Below are positions 42,208-58,025 of a stretch of 64,000 nt of DNA, piece after piece. Every line of letters begins with the position of its first letter. The stretch's first letter is position 1. Position numbers and translations under genes: made by a program. The notes under the pieces were generated by a model. It saw nothing but the letters and a program-made list of their open reading frames with translations, did not search any database and was not told the DNA's origin. Source of the DNA: Gossypium raimondii. Taxonomy: Eukaryota > Streptophyta > Magnoliopsida > Malvales > Malvaceae. The DNA lies in NCBI RefSeq assembly GCF_025698545.1, contig NC_068569.1, positions 6,944,001 through 7,008,000 on the forward strand, in the 5' to 3' direction.

Positions 42208-44062
42208 TTAATATGTCCATTCTTGAGGTAGATTCATTTCTTGATGGTTCAAAGCCGGCACCGTCTTGGACTGATTCTTTTGCAGTGAATGCATGCTATT
42301 ATTCCTCCCACTTACACAAGCATCTGTATAGGAATCATTTAAAAAAAAAAGAGGTATTCTTTCAAAATTAAGTCGCTAAAGGATGAAGACAAATGCGAAA
42401 AAAAAGAGATTTTTTTTCTCACCGTGTTGTACGGGAAAAGCACTATTACTGGACCTTGTTGGAACACCTGTTTTCTCGAAGTGGAGCTTCAGTGCCTGTA
42501 CTACTCTTGCAGGAATCAGAACTGTGGCACATCCTGACCAGAACAAAATCCAGGTATAAATATCTAGGAAGGAACATCTGTTATGAGGCCATCAATTTTC
42601 TTACAAAATTCATGAAATCATGAATCTAGATTTCCAATTCTAACATCTGTAAAACCAGACTTTTATTTAAAGCAACATGCAAATAGACTAAGGGGGGACC
42701 ATGACAAGGTGAAGATTCCAGTTCACGTTAATCAAAATTTTGGACACTAGCAATGGAGGAAAGATTTATTGATGAAATGGAATCTGAGAACATGGGTGGG
42801 AATATAAAAGAAAATTATCAGATTACATGGTCAAAACTAAGGAAACCCAAAATAGTAAAATGTAAACCTAATCAGAAGATGGGATGGAATTGGGAGTTGA
42901 TCGTCCACTGAACACTTAACCACTCCCCCCAACAAATCCAACCAAACTTTTGCCTAAATCCTAAAGGCACACCCCAGAAATTACATAAAAGTAACCTTTC
43001 AATTATTTTAAGAACCAAAAGTCAAAAATAAAAAGCTAAGGAAAGGTACTTTTTTGTAACCTTGTTTCTTGCGTGACTCAGTAGGGGTTCCTCCTATTCC
43101 ACGAGGCAAGAATACCCCGGTTCCACAAGAACCATTTCTTGAACCGGATGCATTCAGGAAAACCGCTCTCATATGAGAACCGGCTTGTTGGTTGCTTTGT
43201 TGTTGTTGTTGTTGTTGTTGCTGCTGCTGTTGCAGATTATACCAGGGATTATTAGAGTTAGTGACGGCTTTTTGGCCATCGTTAAACCCACCGAACACTC
43301 TTCCTTTGCTTTGATGATAATGGTTAACCCTTGGCTTTTGTTCCATTTGCTTCATAGCTTGCTCCTGTTTAAGCCTGTAAAGCTGTAAATATTATATGAA
43401 GAAAAATTAATGCTGTTTCATCTGTAAATTAAGTCTTCAAAAGTAATGATGTTCATTCTTACTTGGATTGCTCTTATTTGATCATCAATAAGGGCTTGTT
43501 TTGATTGAATTCCAGCATTCAGGTTTCCCCCAGAAACTTGGATTGAATTGGATGTACTTGAAAATCTCTCACCTTGGTTATATCTTGCCGTTTCTTCAGT
43601 TATCTTCATCTTTTCAAAATTCCCAACCCAAGGTGCCATTGGAGGAGATGGCTCCCTAGATGGTACTATTGGACCATCCAGGTTCGAGCCAAACTGTGAC
43701 CACAGCGTTGATTCCGGTGAACAAGCCAAACCCCATGACTTGAAAACAACAGTGAAGGAAAAATAAAAAGGATCAGTTTTTTAATGTAAAACATATCGAA
43801 TCTTTGGTATTATTAACATGATCAAGAAGAATAGAGGATGGGATACCTTTTCAAGTTTATCATCATCAGGAAGCATGTACTGAGCCATCTGGCGAGTCAA
43901 CTCACCAATGTAATCGTCTTCTTCTCGAGTGCTGTCTGTTGAGCTTGAACTCGGCTGATCGGAGCCAATAGGTGAACTCAACCCGGATCCAAGGTTATCT
44001 TGAGGAGTGAAAAACTGAGAAGGAAGCAATAACTCAAAGTTGTGTAGGTCAACAGCCATCAT
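42208..44062 (-). CDS. Plant protein of unknown function with poly-Gln, 5 exons, 346 aa
   Basis: Exons in coding order: 43847-44062, 43463-43738, 43061-43382, 42423-42533, 42208-42323 (216, 276, 322, 111, 116 nt); all junctions GT-AG, phases consistent, 347 codons with stop. It starts MMAVDLHNFELLLPSQFFTP; other recognisable blocks are DDYIGELTRQMAQYMLPDD, SPESTLWSQFGSN, GCATVLIPARVVQALKLHF and the terminal NLPQEWTY. Exon 3 holds a run of about 12 Gln encoded by mixed CAG/CAA (43,197-43,232). No signal peptide or membrane helix. I recognise it as a plant-only family of unknown role, with an Arabidopsis relative in the At5g59050 region as I recall. The last two exons are not obvious open frames: reading on through the exon 4 donor also gives a short alternative end, but only the spliced form restores the conserved QEWTY tail. 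Confidence 0.85.
43197..43232 (-). repeat. CAG/CAA poly-glutamine tract
   Basis: In-frame repeat in exon 3 of the Gln-rich gene, coding about 12 Gln (followed by S-N-Q-Q). Mixed CAA and CAG codons make slippage less likely than in a pure repeat, but length variation between lines is expected. Confidence 0.85.
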
Positions 44063-45456
44063 TTAATGGAAATATAAGTTTTGCACTTTAAAGTGACACT
44101 GGAAAAATCAGGTGAGTGGCTTGATGATTTGCTATTATGGATGTCGCTGGTTCGACAAGATACAATTATTACCTGATCTACTACACATGAACACTGAAAA
44201 AAAAGAGAGAGAGAACAAGAGAGTAATAAAGAGAGGGTGTGGGAGAGAATCCTGTGGGACTTTGTAACCGATGTTATAAGGAATGGAAATATGGGAATTT
44301 TGGGTTGCTTCTTGGGTTCTTTTTAAGATACAGACAATATTAAAAAAAACAAGACAAGTTGAGCAAAAGAAGACTTATATAATGTTGTTTTTCCATTTAT
44401 GTGCGGTGCTTGTTTTGTGTTATGTATGTTGGTTATAGCAGGTAGGACTTTAGACTTGTCCAAATTCAGCAAAATTCACCTCACCTGCCATTTGTTAGGG
44501 AGTTGCACTCTGGGTAATTAAAAAATTTTGATTTTTTAATAATAATATTAGAATTACTAATTTAAAATATAAGCAAATTGTTGAATAAGGTACAAATTGA
44601 GGGGTTTGAGGTTGATTGTTTCCACAAACAAAATAAAGGTTAATGTGGTTGACCGAGGATCAGTGCTTTTGTTCTGTCTTCACATTCAAGAGTGTAAATA
44701 GAACAACTTATTCCATTTGTACCCAAAACAAAAGGTTTTGTAGTAACTGGACCTTGTTAAAAAGAGAAGATTTTGGTTTGCCTTTATTATATTTCCTTTA
44801 AGGTTTCGCAATTTAGTCAACAAAAAAAAAAATTTAAAGCTGATTAATGGGAGCAGGTGAGAATGAATAGAGATTTTGGTTGGAAAGATTTGGTACATAT
44901 AAGTTAAAAGTGGTTTATCATTTTTTAGCTTTCGGCTTTCACTTATTTAAGTTCAATGGCCCAATTGGTTAAAGCTCCTGCACTCAATAACAGAGCGTGA
45001 AACTTCATTTTGGGGCCAAAATCTAAGGCTCTGAAGCCCAATTTCCCTAAAACACAGGCAGTCCAATTAGGCAGAGAAAGATAAAAGAGTACGACAGAAT
45101 TTTCAACTTGATTGATATTGTATTGGCTTCTTAAACCATAGATGGATATCATGCAGAAACTAGTGGTGCCTTGACGAATATTATTCGATCCTTTGGTCAC
45201 ATCACTGATGCAACCAACTTGCATTTATTCTTGCCATTTCCCATTTCCTCTACCTCCTTCGACCAAGCCAGTTGGAGGACAAGGATCTAGTGCACAAGTT
45301 ATCGTAAGAAAGAAAACTCAGTACCTCTCTTGAAACAAAAAAAGAAAAAACAGTATCAGTTGTTACAACGTGTATCAAACTAGACGTTGTTCTATTAAAG
45401 CTTCTCTTAAATGCTTTTTATTTATAAAATAACTTTGAAGACCTCTCATCAACAAG
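44063..45456. other. Promoter of the Gln-rich gene and spacer to tRNA-Asp
   Basis: 44,063-44,300 should contain the leader (GA-rich at 44,197-44,240 on the plus strand). The rest shows no gene, RNA or element I can support. Confidence 0.45.
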
Positions 45457-45528
45457 GTCGTTGTAGTATAGTGGTGAGTATTCCCGCCTGTCACGCGGGC
45501 GACCCGGGTTCGATCCCCGGCAACGGCG
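45457..45528 (+). tRNA. trnD-GUC: tRNA-Asp (GTC)
   Basis: 72 nt and a complete cloverleaf. Acceptor GTCGTTG pairs with CAACGGC, with discriminator G. The D arm has TAGTATAGTGGTGAGTA. The anticodon stem CCCGC/GCGGG encloses CTGTCAC with anticodon GTC. The T arm is CCCGG-GTTCGAT-CCCCGG with the internal B box GGTTCGATCC. There is no intron and no encoded CCA. A run of T begins at 45535, a normal RNA polymerase III terminator. Sequence is that of a nuclear cytosolic tRNA rather than an organelle copy. Confidence 0.96.
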
Positions 45529-46135
45529 AAACGCTTTTTTTCCCCCCTGCAAAAAAGACATCACTGGGCATGGAATTCGTGCCTGTCTTGTGTGATGTTG
45601 GTTTCAGATTTTCGTTGTTGTTAGAGGTCGGTTTTGGCTTCGTTGCAGATTTCAGTTTGAGGACTTTTTTGAGTTGTTGGAGTCTTTACAGTTTTTTTTC
45701 TTTTATTTCTATTATTTGGATATGGAGACGGATGATGAGTATTGACTTGAGTAGTGCCTTTGCATGAATTGTGGAAAAAGATACTTGTTTTTCAATTTTT
45801 GCTGTGCAACTTTGATACAAAGCAAAAATATGGTATTTTTGATACAGAATCTCAAGCATGATCTTTTACATATAAAGGACTTCTCAAGCTTCATTTTCCA
45901 GAGAAAAATTATGAAAAAGGTATTACTGAAACGATTTGAAATCCAAAGAGTCGGCAACTTATTCATGCTTTTATGTTCTTCCATAATTATTGGCTTTGCT
46001 TTGCTTTATGAATTCCTGCAAATTTTCAGGATTAACAAAGTGTGTTAGTGTAAGAAACTCAACTGAAATCTTCAGACAAGTTTATTGAGAATCCGAATAC
46101 CTTGGAGAATTTCAGGTGCATAGGAAATCTAGGCT
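45529..46135. other. Spacer after tRNA-Asp
   Basis: Starts with the T-run terminator (45,535-45,541). Overlapping frames on both strands at 45,712-46,048 have no motif. The right part probably contains the 3' UTR of the next minus-strand gene. Confidence 0.45.
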
Positions 46136-47296
46136 CTAATAATAAAGCGAACCTGTAGAAATCCAAGTCAAGTGTTTGAGATATAGGAATAACTCTAAAC
46201 CCAGAGTTTCGTTGATCACCAACTTGAAGCTTTCAAATAGAAAATCAGTACCTTGCCACCAATTCCCTCTAGAAGCATCCATTGAATTGTTTCCATTAGT
46301 GTCATCTTCTCCCCCATCTTTTTTAAACTATAGTCATTCACCAAAATATATACAATAATTACTTTCATATATACACATGTATCAGAAACTAGTTTTCATA
46401 TCAGAGTTTGATATGTCGAGACTCACAACCGGATACGATGTTGTAGATGTTTGGCAAGTCGAGGGATGGGAATACAAGTCTTGCCCACCGTAGTAAAGAG
46501 ATGAACTTAAATGGCATGGTTCAACCCTTTCTTCCTTGTTTGGCAGTGGAGCTACATTATATGAACCAAAAAGAAAAGATTAATCAGACAAAGTTATAGG
46601 AGATTAGTGAAACATATATATACAGTATACTCACACACACACAGATCAATAACCTTGCATACCTTGTCTCCAAGCTGAACCTTCTAAAGGCTGCTTTGGC
46701 CATGATTCCAGCACCTTGGAGCCTGAGGAGTTCTTCCCTCCAACCTGGAATTTCATACAAAGAAACCTCTAATTTAGACCAAAAATATGTGTCGGCCATG
46801 ATTGTCCAATACTATTTGAAAAGTCTGAGTAACTTCGAAATATGAGACCTTTCAGCTTCAGTTTTAAAGACTTGTGTACATGTCAGAAAAAAAAAAAGGG
46901 AAATTTACTGGAGCATGTCAATAACATCCTGAAAAGCTCATACCCTTATTAGACAAAAATTAACCTTTTCAATCTTTCTTAAAACTGTTAACCCTATATA
47001 TACCATAATACAATAAAACTTGGTAGCATGAATAATGTACTAAAACATGTCTAGTGTCTAATCAGCAGGATTGAATATACGAAGAGAAGCAAGAAAGGAA
47101 CTGAAAAGATTCAAAAGAAATAAAACCATAACAAATACAATCACCAACGCAAAAAGAAAGTATATGTATATACCGAAGATGGAGGTGGAAAAATGGAACT
47201 GAAAATCCCTTTTGATGATGAAGATGATGAATCTTTGGAGCCAAAAAGATCAGCTGTGAACGAGGAAGAAGAACCAACTTGTCTCTTAGTCTCCAT
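46136..47296 (-). CDS. Small plant-specific protein, 5 exons, 140 aa
   Basis: Exons in coding order: 47174-47296, 46663-46744, 46427-46551, 46252-46327, 46136-46152 (123, 82, 125, 76, 17 nt; 141 codons with stop); all GT-AG. It begins METKRQVGSSSSFTADLFGS, continues with KGIFSSIFPPPSS, then EEPCHLSSSLYYGGQDLYS-like text (actual: VEPCHLSSSLYYGGQDLYS), and ends KKDGGEDD...ASRGNWWQGSLYY. These blocks, especially HLSSSxYYGGQD and RGNWWQGSLYY, are typical of a short, Ser-rich plant family with no known function; Arabidopsis relatives, as I recall, are near At5g59080 and At3g46880. No signal peptide, helix or catalytic motif is visible, and it is probably largely disordered. The final coding exon is only 17 nt and encodes SLYY after a split Gly. 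Confidence 0.85.
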
Positions 47297-50175
47297 TGCT
47301 TTTTCTTCTTTGAAACCAGCCCCGAAGTAAAACAAAGGTCCAAAAACTAAATCAAATACAGTGTACCAACGCCTTCCAAGAAAAGACTACACCAGTTGAA
47401 AGAAAGAAAGAAAAACAGATAAGATTTGCAGAGAAAATACAAAGGGAAATGAGCAGTGCACGTGACGATCACAGTATATGGGAGGGATGTATAACTGTCT
47501 CAGTAGACCATCAAATATATACACTCAAAATTAGTTGACATTGCAGTGCAGCCCATGTGCCTATCATCATCAAACCAAAAAAGGTGTTGTATGACTATGG
47601 TAAAGAATTCCCTTCTTTTTCTTTTTTCTCTTTTAAAATCAAAAGAAATGAAGGAATTTTGCTATTAAGTTTCCTCTCATTCACAGTTTATTCTCTCAAT
47701 CTTACTTTTTTTCAACTATAGTAAGGGATAAGTGCCACGGGTGGTCCACTTGGCATCCTAACTGGCTTACTGCCATCTGTACTCAAATGGATAAATGCAG
47801 CCTCTCTTGGCTCTATAGGGTCAAAAACAAACCCAACTAAACCGTCCTTCCCTAACAAGTACTTGACCCTTCATGTCCAGGGAATGATTTTCTTTTCTTC
47901 TTTACATCGAATTTCATTTTTAGTGAATATATACAACTTTTTAATAATATGATTTGTATGAACCAAAAGTGTTAAACCCGAATTCAGGGAATGAATTCTT
48001 TGGATATAGCTTCAAGATGGGTTGAATGAAAGATTTGAAGAGATCTCTATTCTTCTGACTCACATGCAACAAGATAACTAGATAAGGTTTAATTTCCCCA
48101 CTCACTCATCCTTTTCCTTTTTATGTGCCCTTAATAGTTGTTGACCTTTAATTATTCTCTTTTAAATACCAAAGTTCGACACTAAAATAGCATTTAAATG
48201 AGATTATTATTTATACTTGAAATTGAAGCTACCTAACTAATCATATTGATGTATTTGGCATGACGAAGATACTAAAATGCTTACCACCAAATCCCCTTTG
48301 CCTTCTCTGCTTTCCTTTTTGGCTGTCTGTCATTAAATGGGTTCAATTATTATTATTATAATCATTACTTTAAAGAAAATGGGTTCAATTAAGAGGAGCC
48401 AGATTTTCCATTAGGAATAAACCATCACTTATCCGCATTTTAAACTTATCCAAATCGAAATCGGTTTCCGATTGGGGGGTTTTGAGATATCATTATCCAA
48501 TCTCACATATTATGTGCAAATTGCATGCTATTAAGAGCAAAGTTGGTGATGTTTTGGGACTAAAATAAGATTGAATATTCATAGAGATAAAGGTGATGCG
48601 TCAGCTCAACCAATTTGGAGAGTGATAGTTTGACTGAATTTTCCTGGCAAAAAATATCCAGCGTTGTGGTCATTTTCGGTCATGATGATCTCGTCCTGGG
48701 AAGTAATGGTTGAGAGAGCATGCTGGGATTTTGTTTGATGGAGCTTCAATTTGTAATCTCATGCAACATGTTTCCATCCGTAAACTGAAATTTTATTAAC
48801 ATATCATGTTTCTTAAAAAAACATCTCGGTTTCAATCATATCAAAGATATTTATCTTATGAACTACGCTTTCATTGTTTTTGGGGGGAGGGGGGGAATCC
48901 ATATCAAATTTGTGAATCCAATAATGAGTTGTGAGAAATAATAAGCAGAATCGGGTTCACCAAGAATAATCAAAATTCTTCTTGCACCCATATGTATTAG
49001 CTTGAAACAAACAACTTTTTTCCTTGATGAAGGTTTCAAACTTTCAATAATAGTTCGAGTATCTCATCCTCTTTTTCCTTTCATCTCCTTCCTTATAAAG
49101 CAAACTCTTTACTTATTTATTCATCGATCTTACAGCAATATGGCCAATTGGCTACCATTGTTTAGGCAACCTGCTAGAGGATAACGACATGATAACATAA
49201 CGCAAACATAACACAAAAAAATAGTGAAAACACCGACCATAGCATGACCATCAAACAAATTTATAATACGAGTTATAATGTAAATATAAACATTGTCACC
49301 ATTATAACATGAACAGGACATTATACAGCAACTGTTAGGTCTCAAGAATGAGCCCAACAAATGTTATCCATCTTCCATGTGCATCTAGCAATAAATCAAG
49401 GGCAAACTTTAACGTGAATGAGTCCAAGACATGTTCTAAGGTACACCGCAGTCTTAAGATGGGAGAACTCCTTAATGACACAGACATGTCGACCATGCTA
49501 TCTCTGAACAGGAATTATCTCCAATATAAGATCTTCTTCAATGGAGTAACTCATTCTTTGCTTCCTCCTTGTAAAGCATTGCTGTCTTAACCGTACGAGT
49601 TTCTATCAACCCTATGCAGTCAAGATCACTCATTTGAAGCCCTGAAACCAATGACAATTGAATCAAAATAAAAAATAAAAAAACACGTCATATAATAGAT
49701 TAGTGTAATCCAGTGCATTTGTCAAATGGAGAACTGCATTACCAGTTCTTTTCCAAATGATTAATTTAGTTGCATCAAGTGATTAACTAATAACACTGAA
49801 CTAACAAAAACTATTGGTTCTCACAAAAACAGATAAAGATTGCAATGATCCTAGAAGATCCATTCAGTCAAGCACTAGGACACATCATATGCATAGATCA
49901 CCTAATAAGTAACACATTTGAGTGCACAAGAAGCACTGGTTCAACAGAGGTAATAGCTGATGCCAACATCCTGGTAAGAAAAAGTTGATAGTCTCAGAGT
50001 TGACATGGATAAGTTAGCTGCTTGCATGTACAAAGCTTTCTTAATGAATTATTAACCAAACTACCCTAAAAAATGTCAATTCGTCGTCACCAATTATTAC
50101 TGTTATTTCTTTAAAAAATGAAATGAAAGAAAGAAAACACAAAAACTAGAAAGAGCATGGGTCACTATGCAAACC
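47297..50175. other. Spacer between the small plant protein gene and the PPR gene
   Basis: 47,297-47,480 is the likely leader of the minus-strand gene. The remaining 2.7 kb shows no supported gene; frames at 49,002-49,590 carry no motif. No transposon ends are recognised. Confidence 0.45.
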
Positions 50176-51339
50176 TCAACATCTGCCAAAAATTTCTTCT
50201 GGAGGATCATAAGCATGCTTTTCTGGAAAGAGCTCCTCAAAATCTTTCTTAACTTTGTTCCTCAAAAGAGGATGTGGCAGAAGCCCCTTTAGTAAAATCC
50301 TGAATGGCAACTCCTCTGGTGGATCCGGAGATTTTATCATATCCTCATATATGTTCATTGCATCGGCAGGAGAACCGTCCCTCAGGAATCCCCTAATGAT
50401 CTCGGTGTATGCCTGAGAATCAGGGAACAGATTTTCCTTTCTCATAGATCCCCATAACTTCATTGCTTCATCCATTTTCCTGCATCTCGCTAATGCAATA
50501 ATCAAGTCCTTATACAAATAGACGTCAGGTGTATACCAGTCTTGCTTTTGAATCACCTCAAAAACCTGAAAAAGCAGCAAGATACAAAATATCAAGCAGA
50601 TGATATTATAACTCAGAAGCAACCTTATCTACTTCACAAGGAGAAAACCCGATTAAGTACTCTGTGTATGCAACAATAAAAACACCCATTCTCATGCTCA
50701 ATAACTATATATATTAGTGTACTGAAAAAGGAATTACATAATTTCAGTGCAAAAAGGCATTAGGGTTTTCTGGATAATGGGCCGGAAATTCAATGCTCAC
50801 CAAGAAATATTAAAAATCTCTCTCGAGCATTTGATCAAACAAAATAAAAGCAATCTCATTTCACTCTAACTCAGAGAAAAACGAAGAATGCAAAAGAGTC
50901 CAGAAAAACCCAAATAAGAGAAAATTAAAAGAATTAATGGAAGTGAAAATGCAAGGAGTACCTTTACAGCCAGAGAAGTCTCCTCTTGACGTTCAAGCTC
51001 TGAAAGAACAGCAATCAAATCCATCTTCAATAGCCTTAAAACATGGGTTTTGATAAATTTCAGAACTTTATCTTCATCATCCTTAAATCTCTTTAAACCC
51101 AATATTACAAAAAGGGCTTCTTTCCCTATCAGCTTTTTGCCTTTCCAAAGGGGACCTCTCGGTCTCCCATCATGATATTGCTTAAACCCTGAAATGGGTT
51201 TATGGAAATCGGGTTGTACAGGTGGAATTTGAGGTTTTACAAGAAACGGGGACCTCGTAATACTGTTTTTCGTGAGGTTTTGAATGCGGATTGACGTTAA
51301 AATTGGGAACTTCGATTTTGAAAAGGCGCGAGTTGCCAT
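50176..51339 (-). CDS. Short P-type pentatricopeptide repeat protein (THA8-like), 2 exons, 255 aa
   Basis: PPR proteins bind single-stranded organelle RNA. Exons are 50962-51339 and 50176-50565 (126 and 130 codons with stop), joined at phase 0 by a 396-nt GT-AG intron. The N-terminus (MATRAFSKSKFPILTSIRIQ) is rich in Ser, Arg and Lys and poor in acids, so an organelle transit peptide is likely. After RPRGPLWKGKKLIGKEALFV the helical part includes two clear PPR units, starting near DVYLYKDLIIALARCRKMDE and SQAYTEIIRGFLRDG. Length and layout fit the small THA8-like group, whose maize member helps chloroplast intron splicing; whether this protein goes to plastid or mitochondrion cannot be told here. 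Start chosen as the only ATG in frame before the transit-like segment. Complete. Confidence 0.9.
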
Positions 51340-51908
51340 TAGAGCCGGTAGAATACGGGAATGTGAAGGGTTTAGGAGAAGAAAAATACTCCCAAGTCCT
51401 TAAATTATACTCCGTTTTTCTCATTTTGATCCTTAAATGTTTTTTCTACCCAGGTCAGAACAAGGTTAAGGGCTGTTCACCAATTTGGTCCTTTAACTTC
51501 AATTTTTTTTAAATTTAGTCACTTATTCCCTATGTGTTAGATGAAGATATCACAATGACATCATCACTCAAAAAAAAAATTAGTAAGGCCTACTAAGTTA
51601 ATGGTGTTATCATAGTTTATACCTTTTGCAAATATTTTAATTTATCCTATTGTTTATTAATAATTATGTTACGCTACTCAATTTTGGACTTTATAGTAAA
51701 AAAAATGAAAGCTTAGGGATTATTCATAGTTGTGATATACGTAATTAGGTAATATATACATAATAAAATAACAGAATATTATATAGATGGGAAAAAACAT
51801 TTTATAAACTTACGACATAATAAAATGCAAATACATAACGCAATCCGTGAAGGAATTCTTATTACAATACCATTAGAGAACAAAAAAGATGACAATCTAA
51901 ACAAAGAA
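51340..51908. other. Spacer between PPR and subtilase genes
   Basis: PPR promoter on the left and subtilase 3' UTR on the right. The stretch around 51,440-51,760 is AT-rich and has text typical of dispersed dicot repeats (TTTGGTCCTTTAACTTCAAT). No gene. Confidence 0.45.
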
Positions 51909-54922
<3,014 letters not shown>

Positions 54923-56278
54923 TGGTATATTTGCAGTGTATCCAGACAAGTTGGTGCTTCTTATATGGGGTTCAGGACATGATCCAGTATCAAATATCCC
55001 GGATTTTCTCTATCAATTTATTTTGGAGAGAAATTTAGGGCTAATTAAGTAATTCAATGTTCTTTCATATAAGTAAAGAAATTTCATGAATTACAACATC
55101 TAGCAATCACTTGTGAATCTTCAAATAAAGCATAATTTGATTAGTTTCCTTAAAAACAAATCATTTCTTTGACTTTTTATCATCTGTAAAATGTCTACTT
55201 CCTATAATATAATTAAAGGATATCAATTACTACGTTAATTGAGATTTATGAAATAAAATCCATTAAAAGCACACAAATCATTGAGATTTGGTATACTCCT
55301 TTCTGGTATCTGTACTCATTTTTGCCATTCATGTGAATTTGACAAAATTGCCAAATTTTAGCCTAATTCTACTTGTTTGCTGAACTTCAACAGAGTTGAA
55401 CACATTGGTTTTGAAATGTCCAAACATGACTTATAATCTGCTATACCATAATCGGTTTTAACTTGTACGAGTTAAAAAAGATAATTGATTCAAGACTTAG
55501 CTGGAATGGTTTTATCTTGTTTCAATTATATGAATCCATTTTACTTTGGAATTCAGTTCTAATACATATTAAATCAAATTTTATATAATCTAGCCCTTGG
55601 AATTGTCCATTTGTACCTACTTGTTCTCTAAAATTTTTTTGGAACTAGTTGGTCTCTGAATTCATATTCTGATAATCAAGTTGACACTTCCACATTAATA
55701 TCGTTACTTTGTGCTGATCTGACACTATTAACTAATCTGTAGTGTCACATGGTAAACAATGGAGAAAAGGGAGAGGGAGCAGAATCTTTGACAGTTGTAT
55801 TTGCCGAAAAGGACCATCTGAGTACAACGGAGTAGCAATGACGGCTAGGGTTAATTTAGGGGTTTTAAGTGAAGAAAAAATAGAAAGAAACAAAATGACA
55901 TTTTTGGAACTACGGTGGGGATGAATCTCAAAATTATAAATGAACTTTGATTTAATGTGCAATTGTAACATGAAACTCTAATTGTGGTTCAAATGTATAC
56001 TTGAAACATTAATTTTGATTTAATCATACACATTTCAAGAAATAAACATCAATTTATTTTTATATTGGATAAATATAATTATTTATATATGCAATATATA
56101 AACATAAAATGATGTTATATCAATAATTGTGTTAATAATTTATAAGAATTGAATCAAATCAAAATTTCATGTATAAAATTACACAAAATCAAAGTTCATA
56201 TATACAATTGTACATTAACCCATAGTCCATGTGCAGTTTTGGTATTTATCCCAACTATACTGTCATAAAGTTGTCAAT
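54923..56278. other. Subtilase promoter and AT-rich spacer
   Basis: No gene supported. Contains text of a dispersed repeat (for example around 55,920-56,240, where a sentence-like motif AAATTACACAAAATCAAAG... recurs loosely). Boundaries are not defined. Confidence 0.4.
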
Positions 56279-56279
56279 G

Positions 56280-56815
56280 GTTCAGGTCAGGCCAGTCCAG
56301 TCTAGTCCTTGATAAAATTTTAGGCCTAAGTTTTTCCAAAACCCGGCCCGGCCTATTTGTATTAATTTTTTTTAATTTTATATTTTTTATGTAATTTTTA
56401 AAAAATATAATACACCAAATATACTAAAAATATTAAAATAAATATTTCTCCAACAAAATGAAAATAAATTAAAAAAAGTTTTTATACTTACTTAAATAAC
56501 ATTAAGATAAGTGTAACTTAACAAGCAAATACCTCTAAAATAGTAGCAAAATTAAAAATAAAACAAATGTTATACAATACCAAATATTAACAATAAAATA
56601 GTAGCAACATAATAGTGAAATAATAGCAAAATAGCATGATTTTTTATTGCAAATTTGGGTCGGGTCGGGCCAGGCCCAAGCCAAAAACCTTATCGAGACC
56701 CAGTCTATTTTCTAAATGGATCTTATTTTTTTTTCCAAACCCATTATTTGGGCCTGTATTTTTACTCAAATCATCTCATTTTTCGAATTAACCACCCGGC
56801 CTAGCCCATGGACAA
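56280..56815. repeat. Dispersed GGCCGGGCC-ended repeat, copy 1
   Basis: Starts near GGTTCAGGTCAGGCCAG and ends near CCCGGCCTAGCCCATGGAC. The middle has ACAAATACCTCTAAAATAGT and AGCAAAATTAAAAATAAAAC, which recur in copy 2 at 57,400-58,025. No coding capacity. A related diverged stretch is at 5,654-5,930. Short G/C-rich ends around an AT-rich core suggest a non-autonomous element. Confidence 0.5.
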
Positions 56816-57399
56816 CTCAACTAACTAAAAAAGAAATTAATGAATGAAAAAAATGGGCTTTCACTTGGTTAAACCTGCCCCTAAACATGTGTTTTACTGA
56901 CCTACTTCAGTTGAAGAGGAAGAGCCGATAGTTGCACGGCCCAAGGGAATAAAAAACCCACTACATGAGACATTTCTAGCAACATCTTGCTTATTATTAA
57001 CTTACATAATAACCAATGTAATTTAATTATTTTTTCATTCGTTTTTTATATAATGATTTTAAAATTAAATTATATTCAATTTTTATTTTCTTAAAAATAA
57101 TTTATTTAGAATTAGCTTAAAATTTATAAGTTTAATACATATTCTAATTTAATTAAACATATTTTTATTATACTCAAACCTTTTTTTGCTTCGCATTTTA
57201 AATATTTTGTATTATATTCATATCTTTTAGGTACATTCTTACAAAAACAATAGTACGTTATAATTATTCCTACAATAATTCACTTATATGCAATATTTTT
57301 ATTGTATTATACATTAAGTTACAAGCACTATTAAATCAATTTTTTTAAATATTCATTGTATTTTAGATCAATATCTTTATTTTTATTTATCCTTACATC

Positions 57400-58025
57400 T
57401 AGAGGTGATCATGGACTAGATCAGGTCTCAATAGAATTTTAGGCTCGTTTTTTAGGTTCAAGCCTGACTCGAGACGAAAAGTGGGTCTAAATTTTACACA
57501 AATTCAACCCAGGTAAAAATGTTAAAACCTGAGCTCGATTCAGCCCACCTGTATTAAAATTTTGTTATATTATTATTTTTATATAAAAATAAATTTTTTA
57601 ATATAACACATCAAATACACTAAAAAATATTGAAATAAATGTTTCTCAACAAATTGAAAATAAATTTAAAAAATATTTATACTTAAATAACACTAACATA
57701 GATACAACTTAATAAACAAATACATCTAAAATAGTAACAAAATTAACAATAAAACAATAGTTATACAATCTCCAAACAATAACAATAAAATAATAGCAAT
57801 ATAATAACAAAGCGGAACCAACACAGTGACAAAATAGTAAAAACAATACCAAAAAATAGTAAGTTTTCTTTTGCAAATTCGGGTAAAGCCCGAGCAATAA
57901 AAAAAAACTTACTTAAGGCCTAATTCACTTAAAAAACGGGTCTTTTTTTTTTATCTAAACCCATTTTTTAATCTTACATTTTTACCTAAACCTTCCCACT
58001 ACTCAACTCAGCCGAGTTCTACCTA
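57400..58025. repeat. Dispersed repeat, copy 2
   Basis: Direct copy of the element at 56,280-56,815: ACAAATACATCTAAAATAGT and AACAAAATTAACAATAAAAC match copy 1 with few changes, and GGGTAAAGCCCGAGC corresponds to GGTCGGGCCAGGCCCAAGCC. No coding capacity. Confidence 0.5.

Noticed and set aside
43173-43388. Poly-Leu frame on the plus strand
   Set aside because: Reverse strand of the CAG/CAA repeat.
43781-43846. Extension of exon 1 of the Gln-rich gene past its donor
   Set aside because: The added residues are hydrophobic and unlike the family; splicing at 43847 keeps the phase with exon 2.
45411-45767. 118-aa plus-strand frame across the tRNA
   Set aside because: It is produced by the tRNA-Asp sequence and its flank; no protein family signal.
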